A stretch of 8,140 nucleotides of DNA from JACOTV01 sp964445135 (GTDB lineage Bacteria; Patescibacteriota; Microgenomatia; UBA1406; GWC2-37-13), in contig CAYUJW010000044.1 of NCBI GenBank assembly GCA_964445135.1, positions 1-8,140 of the forward strand. The letters run 5' to 3'. Positions 1-4,216 of this stretch are shown here, piece after piece (within the stretch, counting starts at the first letter, position 1; each line of letters starts with the position of its first letter). The notes under the pieces were generated by a model. The model saw nothing but the letters and a program-made list of their open reading frames with translations. It ran no database searches and was not told the DNA's origin. A program made the translations under genes and the position numbers.

Positions 1-312
1 AAGAAGTTGGAAGAACTGGTCGATGAGGGGCGAAGTCCAAGGGTCGTCGCATCATATGTTGACTATGAAACCGGTGAAGCAGACTTTGCATTGATGATAC
101 CGCCACCCACACATAGTTGGGAAGGGTCTGAGGTCGTCCCGCTTGAGCCCGATGAGGGAGTGGCATTATTTGTACGTGAGGAAACAAAACCGCTTCATGC
201 AATTATAAGACAAGCAGATAGGACACTTATTACCCACCTTCAAGCAAACGTGCCCGACCTATTCGCATTCGTCGATGATCCATTTGCGCCGCCCGCTTCA
301 GGCACTGTGTAA
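1..312 (+). CDS. C-terminal part of an unrecognised protein (5' end outside window)
   Basis: The frame is open from the first base of the window and ends at TAA (310-312), giving about 103 residues. The gene probably starts upstream, because the frame has no stop at the left edge and the first possible start is only a TTG at position 7 with no ribosome binding site. The visible part is acidic and soluble, with no membrane segment. It has alternating hydrophobic and charged stretches (VVASYVDYETGEADFALMIP, then PDEGVALFVREE) that suggest beta strands, and a proline-rich tail (DDPFAPPASGTV). I do not recognise the family and assign no function. The next start codon on the same strand is 69 nt downstream and has its own possible -10 box, so this gene need not share a transcript with it. 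Confidence 0.6.
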   Translation, partial: KKLEELVDEGRSPRVVASYVDYETGEADFALMIPPPTHSWEGSEVVPLEPDEGVALFVREETKPLHAIIRQADRTLITHLQANVPDLFAFVDDPFAPPASGTV

Positions 313-339
313 TCCTAACTAGAGAGCAACGCATTGGAG

Positions 340-368
340 GTGTAGAAGTGTATGAGCTCGAGTATAAT
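340..368 (+). promoter_or_regulatory. Possible promoter for the tRNA-containing gene
   Basis: A perfect TATAAT -10 box lies at 363-368, in the short gap after the upstream gene and 13 nt before the ATG at 382. No convincing -35 box is present at 16-18 nt spacing; the bases at 340-346 match poorly. A start site about 7 nt after the -10 would leave a leader of about 6 nt, like the other promoters of this window. It is also the only promoter-like site seen upstream of the tRNA at 568. Confidence 0.4.
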
Positions 369-381
369 ATGAATTGTATCT

Positions 382-1347
382 ATGGGTACTACTAAAAAGA
401 ATGATGATAAAAACGTGACCCATGGCGGGAACGCGGACACAGGTGTCCAAATGTCTGACTATGATGTATATGGTCCTCAAGATGCACCAGATAGTCAGGG
501 TGAGGAAGTGCTCGAGAAGGCTGGAGATTTGCCACCTCAATCACGCGCAACAAAACGCACCGACCATGCCGATGTAGCTCAGCTGGTAGAGCAGTCGCTT
601 CGTAAGCGAGAGGTCGCCGGTTCGATTCCGGCCATCGGCTCCATGAATAGTCGTCTTGAAGAGCATGAATCTGCAACATTGAGAAATCGTATGTTTGCAC
701 TGATTGGGTGTTTGGTGCTTATTGGCGCCATGCTTTACTTTGTTGGTATTGCCCCCGTTATCAATGTAATTACTGGGGTCTCCTCAATGTTTTTTAGTCG
801 CCAGTCAACTGATTTATTGGCCGATACTGAAGGGGCGCTCTCCATTGATCCTGACACATTGCCAGCTGCCACCTCAAGCGCCACGCTTCGTGCAACCGCA
901 ACGGTCAACAATGCAGATACTGTGCGAATCTACAACGGTGATCGGCAGGTGCGAAACGTGACTACCAAAGGTCGACAAGAATTTCGCACTTCCATTCCTC
1001 TTAACCAAGGCTCAAACGAAATCAAATTTATGGCAATTAATGAAAATGGGCGACGTGAAAGTCCTGTGCAAGTAGTGCTATATTTGCACGAAAAACCAAA
1101 AATAACGCTTGAGGCGCCAACCTCCACCACACTTACAACACTTGAGAATCAGTTGATGATAAAAGGATCTGTAGAGCCATATAGTGCAACGGTCGCCGTG
1201 AACAAAACACCGGTAGTAGTTGACGCATCAGGCGTTTTTACCTATTCTGCAAACCTTAAGCCGGGTGATAATACCCTTCTTATTACCGCCACTGACGAAG
1301 CTGGACAAACAACAACTGAAACAATCCTGGTTAAGCGGGAGAAGTAG
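382..1347 (+). CDS. Membrane-anchored Ig-like-domain protein; open frame spans a tRNA-Thr gene
   Basis: The frame encodes 321 residues. Residues 1-62 are hydrophilic and acidic. Residues 63-87 are the translation of the tRNA (the familiar VAQLVEQ...GSIPA string). Residues about 103-127 form one hydrophobic transmembrane helix. The rest (about 150-321) looks like two beta-rich Ig-like modules; the second ends with the typical LKPGDNTLLITATDEAG pattern of bacterial Ig-like or glucodextranase-B-like domains. The predicted topology is N-terminus inside, Ig-like domains outside, presumably in adhesion or envelope structure. In codons 1-62, G falls at position 1 in 27 codons, against 10 at position 2 and 12 at position 3, so this part looks translated. 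The start at 382 is chosen for that periodicity and the -10 box just upstream. Other possible starts are ATG 643, whose A is the last base of the tRNA CCA, and ATG 691, just before the membrane helix. The Ig-like and membrane part is firm; the N-terminus is uncertain. lepB follows 35 nt downstream. Confidence 0.65.
   Translation: MGTTKKNDDKNVTHGGNADTGVQMSDYDVYGPQDAPDSQGEEVLEKAGDLPPQSRATKRTDHADVAQLVEQSLRKREVAGSIPAIGSMNSRLEEHESATLRNRMFALIGCLVLIGAMLYFVGIAPVINVITGVSSMFFSRQSTDLLADTEGALSIDPDTLPAATSSATLRATATVNNADTVRIYNGDRQVRNVTTKGRQEFRTSIPLNQGSNEIKFMAINENGRRESPVQVVLYLHEKPKITLEAPTSTTLTTLENQLMIKGSVEPYSATVAVNKTPVVVDASGVFTYSANLKPGDNTLLITATDEAGQTTTETILVKREK
568..643 (+). tRNA. tRNA-Thr (anticodon CGU), CCA encoded
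   Basis: A full cloverleaf can be folded by hand. The 7-bp acceptor stem (568-574 with 633-639) is perfect. The D stem is GCTC/GAGC with GG in the loop. The anticodon arm is 594-610 with loop TTCGTAA and anticodon CGT at 601-603, reading ACG. A 5-nt variable loop follows, then a perfect T stem (616-620 with 628-632) with loop TTCGATT, discriminator U at 640 and encoded CCA at 641-643. G1-C72, C2-G71, G35 and U36 agree with known threonine identity elements. The first pair of the anticodon stem (594 with 610) is a G-G mismatch. No terminator follows. The tRNA lies in frame inside the surrounding open frame, beginning exactly on a codon boundary. Confidence 0.96.
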
Positions 1348-1376
1348 TTGTTATTTTTCCTGAGTCCTTCTACAAT
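1348..1376 (+). promoter_or_regulatory. Promoter of lepB, probably giving a leaderless mRNA
   Basis: TTGTTA (1348-1353) and TACAAT (1371-1376) are separated by exactly 17 nt, in the 35-nt gap after the upstream stop codon. Only 6 nt separate the -10 box from the lepB ATG. A normal start 6-8 nt after the -10 would therefore fall on or next to the A of the ATG. No Shine-Dalgarno motif is present. Confidence 0.65.
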
Positions 1377-1382
1377 GAGTCC

Positions 1383-2012
1383 ATGAATGTGGCGAAAAAG
1401 CTTCTTGATTTTCTCATGGACATACTGGAAACCATCACGTTTGTTGGGTCAATATTTGTCGTGGTCTACCTGTTTATCATGCAACCAAACCAAGTGAAAG
1501 GCCCCTCCATGCTTCCGACATTTGAATCCGGCGAATATATTTTCACCAGTAAAGTGACCTATAAGTTTCGCCCCATGGAGCGAGGCGACGTAGTGGTGTT
1601 TCGCTCACCCAAAAATCCTGACCAAGAGTATATCAAGCGCATTATTGGCTTGCCCGGCGATCAGGTTCGCATAGATACTGGACGCGTATATGTGAATGAG
1701 AAACAGGTAAACGAAAGCTATATTTCAAGCACAACCACCTTATTCGAAGGCGGAGCGTTACTTAACAATGTCCCAATCACCGTAGGAGATGATGAATTAT
1801 TTGTGATGGGTGACAATCGTCCCCACTCTTCTGACTCACGTGAATTTGGTCCAATTCAGACTTCATCATTGATCGGGCAGGTATTCTATCGATACTACCC
1901 AACAACCAGAATGGGAAACATTACTAATCCTCTGAAGAGTCAGTTTGTGAAGCAGGCTTCGTCACTACTGGCTCCACTTCTTGAGGTTCGTATTTCTGCA
2001 TTGCGTGCATAA
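1383..2012 (+). CDS. lepB: Signal peptidase I
   Basis: Type I signal peptidase (family S26) cleaves signal peptides from exported proteins at the outer face of the membrane. The 209-residue product has one N-terminal membrane helix (about residues 15-33), then the conserved boxes in order: GPSMLPT with nucleophile Ser42, RGDVVVF (68-73), YIKRIIGLPGD with general base Lys85, and GDNRPHSSDSREFG (143-156). The Ser-Lys spacing of 43 and the single anchor resemble the short Gram-positive-type enzymes rather than two-helix E. coli LepB. The family core ends near residue 177 (RYYP); the last about 30 residues have no family match that I can see and are encoded where the gene overlaps the opposite-strand HTH gene. 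The start is supported by the promoter 6 nt upstream. Confidence 0.95.
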   Translation: MNVAKKLLDFLMDILETITFVGSIFVVVYLFIMQPNQVKGPSMLPTFESGEYIFTSKVTYKFRPMERGDVVVFRSPKNPDQEYIKRIIGLPGDQVRIDTGRVYVNEKQVNESYISSTTTLFEGGALLNNVPITVGDDELFVMGDNRPHSSDSREFGPIQTSSLIGQVFYRYYPTTRMGNITNPLKSQFVKQASSLLAPLLEVRISALRA

Positions 2013-2523
2013 TCTTTTTTAATACCTCACTTGTCTTTTGTGCGTTTGCTGCAATTTCAAGGGTGTATTTTAAACGCGTCCGTGTCTGCAACACACTCAC
2101 CTCAAGCCCCAACTGAGACATCTGTTCATGATGCATTTTGAGCGTATCTCGGTCAACATACTCACCCACATCATCAATGCTGTTGAGCTTCTCTCGAACC
2201 AATCGATCTGTCGCTTGGGTCGAAAGCGTCTCTGCCATGACTTGTTCAAAGACAATTTGTATCTGACCTTCATGATGCAAGCGAGATATGATGTATAAGT
2301 GAGTGAGACTCAACATCCGGGAATAGTAAGCATCGATGACAATTTCAGGAAGTCGATTTATTCGTGCAATATGACTTATTTGAGCCGGAGATTTCTGGAG
2401 TAGTTTTGCTATCTCGACATTCGCCACGCCTTGCCTGCGAAGTTGTACTATGTACTCAGATTGTTTGACTGGATCTGATTCTGATGTAAGAAGAGAAAGA
2501 AGGTGTTGGATTAGCTCTGACAT
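1924..2523 (-). CDS. ParB/Spo0J-like helix-turn-helix protein, without the N-terminal ParB domain
   Basis: A 199-residue protein whose central part resembles the HTH (KorB-like) domain of ParB/Spo0J. A helix-turn-helix covers about residues 27-58 (QGVANVEIAKLLQKSPAQIS), followed by the helical segment LSLTHLYIISRLHHEGQ that in ParB packs behind the HTH. The N-terminal CTP-binding ParB domain with its GxxRR motif is absent: only about 25 residues precede the HTH. A helical region (about 110-178) and a charged, low-complexity tail follow. It is therefore probably a DNA-binding regulator or nucleoid protein rather than a full segregation ParB; the DNA target is unknown. The ATG lies inside the end of rpmA (ATGTCAGAGCTAA, 13-nt overlap), implying translational coupling. 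The last 29 codons overlap the 3' end of lepB on the other strand. Confidence 0.75.
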   Translation of the reverse strand: MSELIQHLLSLLTSESDPVKQSEYIVQLRRQGVANVEIAKLLQKSPAQISHIARINRLPEIVIDAYYSRMLSLTHLYIISRLHHEGQIQIVFEQVMAETLSTQATDRLVREKLNSIDDVGEYVDRDTLKMHHEQMSQLGLEVSVLQTRTRLKYTLEIAANAQKTSEVLKKIMHAMQKYEPQEVEPVVTKPASQTDSSED

Positions 2524-2762
2524 ACGCAGACATAAGTATCACCTTGCCTGGTAATAAAGTCAACAGTTCCAGCTTCAATTGCCATGATCGTAAAATCTCG
2601 TGAAAGCATCGTTCCTTTTCCAGCTTTTACCTTTTCACCACGCTGAGTAAGGATGATGTTGCCTGGCTCGACAGTCTCTCCGCCGTATTTTTTCACGCCT
2701 AATCGCTTACTGCGTGAATCGCGATTACCTTTTGTTGCTTTTTGTGATTTTGTATGTGCCAT
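2511..2762 (-). CDS. rpmA: 50S ribosomal protein L27
   Basis: L27 is a large-subunit protein whose N-terminal tail reaches towards the peptidyl transferase centre. The 83-residue product starts MAHTKSQKATKGNRDSRSKR followed by LGVKKYGGE, matching the family's N-terminal signature closely. The later parts (GNIILTQRGEKVKAG and the DFTIMAIEAGTVDF strand region) fit the beta-barrel. The N-terminus begins directly at the family start, with no cleavable extension of the Firmicutes type. The gene lies 18 nt after rplU, the usual L21-L27 order, and its end overlaps the start of the ParB-like gene. No Shine-Dalgarno motif precedes the ATG, so translation probably depends on the rplU transcript in some other way. 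Confidence 0.96.
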   Translation of the reverse strand: MAHTKSQKATKGNRDSRSKRLGVKKYGGETVEPGNIILTQRGEKVKAGKGTMLSRDFTIMAIEAGTVDFITRQGDTYVCVCQS

Positions 2763-2780
2763 GGTAGTTTGTTAGGAAAA

Positions 2781-3095
2781 TTACGCAACAGCCTGAATCT
2801 CAAGCCGAGTAAGGGTTGGACGAAAACCGGTAACGCGTCGATAACGACTTTTTGATTTAAACTTGGCAATGCGGATCTTTTCACCTTTGCCTTGTTCAAG
2901 CACGGCTGCTTTTGTTTTTACTTCAAGCTCTGGAGCTCCAAGTACAATATCTTCCTTTTCGCTATCAAATGTCGCAAGTGTGGTGAGTTCGACAGTTGCT
3001 CCAGGTTCGGCATCAATATGCTCCACGACAATAGATTGTCCAGCTTGGACAAGATACTGCTTTCCCCCTGTTTGTACGACTGCAAACTTTGCCAT
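2781..3095 (-). CDS. rplU: 50S ribosomal protein L21
   Basis: L21 is a large-subunit protein that binds 23S rRNA. The 104-residue product has the family's usual length and both hallmark ends: MAKFAVVQTGGKQYLVQAG at the N-terminus and a basic stretch KFKSKSRYRRVTGFRPTLTR followed by LEI near the C-terminus. It is the first gene of a three-gene unit rplU-rpmA-ParB-like. The ATG is only 8 nt from a strong promoter, so there is no room for an L21 leader RNA of the kind that autoregulates this operon in some Firmicutes. Confidence 0.97.
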   Translation of the reverse strand: MAKFAVVQTGGKQYLVQAGQSIVVEHIDAEPGATVELTTLATFDSEKEDIVLGAPELEVKTKAAVLEQGKGEKIRIAKFKSKSRYRRVTGFRPTLTRLEIQAVA

Positions 3096-3103
3096 AAGTT
3101 ACA

Positions 3104-3132
3104 ATTATAGTGCACCACCCTCCCATGTGCAA
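3104..3132 (-). promoter_or_regulatory. Strong promoter of the rplU-rpmA operon, near-leaderless
   Basis: On the minus strand, TTGCAC (3132-3127) and a perfect TATAAT (3109-3104) are separated by 17 nt. The whole promoter fits in the 44-nt gap between the rodA stop and the rplU ATG. Only 8 nt lie between the -10 box and the ATG, so the expected leader is about 1-2 nt. This is the best promoter match in the window and agrees with high expression of ribosomal proteins. Confidence 0.75.
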
Positions 3133-3139
3133 GCACAAC

Positions 3140-4174
3140 TCATAACAAAAGTGCCAGCCCCACGAACAAACTTAAAAATGACGATCCTCCATAAGAAATA
3201 AATGGCAGCGTAATACCTGTGACCGGAAATATACCCAAATTCATACCAATATTAATCACGGCTTGAAATGCAATTGCAGCAACAAACGCAATTCCGAACA
3301 ACGATTTTGTGTGTGCAACTTTATCTGTCGCCCTCCCCCACTCAAGCGCGCGACGGAGCAAATGTATAAAAAGAAGCGCATACACACAAATAATTATCGC
3401 GCCGCCAATAAAGCCAAATTGCTCAACAAGTGAGGCATATGCAAAATCCGTGTGGTTTTCAGGGAGAAAAAAGAGCTTTGTTTGCGTACCATACCCAAGT
3501 CCTTTTCCGAAAAAACCGCCTGACCCAGCCGTAATTTTTGCCTGCAAAACATTGTACCCTGAGCCCAGCATGTCTACGGCCGGATCCATAAAACTGACAA
3601 GGCGTGCTCGCTGATAGTCTTTTAAAAAGAACCATCCCAAGGGAGCAAGAAGTGCCGCCGGAGCATACATGCGCCAAATGAGCCGACGAGGCGTGGCAGA
3701 AAGGAGGATGAGGGTGGTAAACATAACCAAATACACAAGTGATGAACCCAAGTCTGGTTGTAAAAATACAATTAAAACGGGAATTGCGGCAAACAAGGTC
3801 ATTTTAATAATTACCGGCCACTCGTCCAATATTCGCGCATTATCTGTCAGAAACTTCGCAAAGTACAACGCATAAAATACCTTAAAAAACTCAGATGGCT
3901 GAAAATTAAACAGTCCAAAATCAATCCATCGACGGCTTCCACGCGCTTCAAAACCAATGACATAGGTGACGACCAAGAGCCCAATAAACACGGCATACCA
4001 TACATGGGTATTCTCATAAAAAAAACGAAAGCCTGCACGTCGTACGAGAAAAAATGCGGCAAGTGAGAGAAAGAAAAAAATAAAATGCTGAGGAAGAAGT
4101 TGAGGACGAATACCAAGAATATTAAAAAACGAAAAGCTAAATAGCAGTGTGACCAATACTAATAATCGCTTCAT
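3140..4174 (-). CDS. rodA: RodA/FtsW-family SEDS peptidoglycan glycosyltransferase
   Basis: SEDS proteins polymerise lipid II into glycan strands; RodA acts in cell elongation with a class B penicillin-binding protein. The 344-residue product is strongly hydrophobic with about ten membrane helices. Family motifs appear in order: GSRRWIDFG...QPSEFFK (79-98), LQPDLGSS (138-145), DYQRARLVSFMDP (186-198), GSGYNVLQAKITAGSGGFFG (204-223), then LPENHTDFAYA (237-247) with Asp243 as the expected catalytic or essential residue, and PFISYGGSS (324-332). RodA is preferred over FtsW because of GSRRWIDFG and the HTDF/EQFGFIGG context. No PBP2 or mre gene is in the window. The protein ends right after the last helix (FVGLALLL), with almost no cytoplasmic tail. 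It starts 42 nt after ileS and probably shares its transcript; no promoter or Shine-Dalgarno motif is seen in the gap. Confidence 0.92.
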   Translation of the reverse strand: MKRLLVLVTLLFSFSFFNILGIRPQLLPQHFIFFFLSLAAFFLVRRAGFRFFYENTHVWYAVFIGLLVVTYVIGFEARGSRRWIDFGLFNFQPSEFFKVFYALYFAKFLTDNARILDEWPVIIKMTLFAAIPVLIVFLQPDLGSSLVYLVMFTTLILLSATPRRLIWRMYAPAALLAPLGWFFLKDYQRARLVSFMDPAVDMLGSGYNVLQAKITAGSGGFFGKGLGYGTQTKLFFLPENHTDFAYASLVEQFGFIGGAIIICVYALLFIHLLRRALEWGRATDKVAHTKSLFGIAFVAAIAFQAVINIGMNLGIFPVTGITLPFISYGGSSFLSLFVGLALLL

Positions 4175-4216
4175 AGAGTGTGTGAGTTGCCAACGTTTTC
4201 CTCGCGCCCCTTGTGA

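Noticed and set aside
392..700. Minus-strand open frame across the tRNA, containing the string PESNRRP
   Set aside because: This is the well-known spurious antisense translation of a tRNA gene; it lies opposite a frame with strong coding periodicity and has no start signal of its own.
1997..2020. Possible intrinsic terminator after lepB (TGCA inverted repeat followed by a T run)
   Set aside because: The stem is only 4 bp and is separated from the T run, so it is too weak to call.
2863..3201. Plus-strand open frames opposite rplU and the end of rodA
   Set aside because: They are shadows of well-conserved L21 and RodA coding on the other strand, with no family resemblance.
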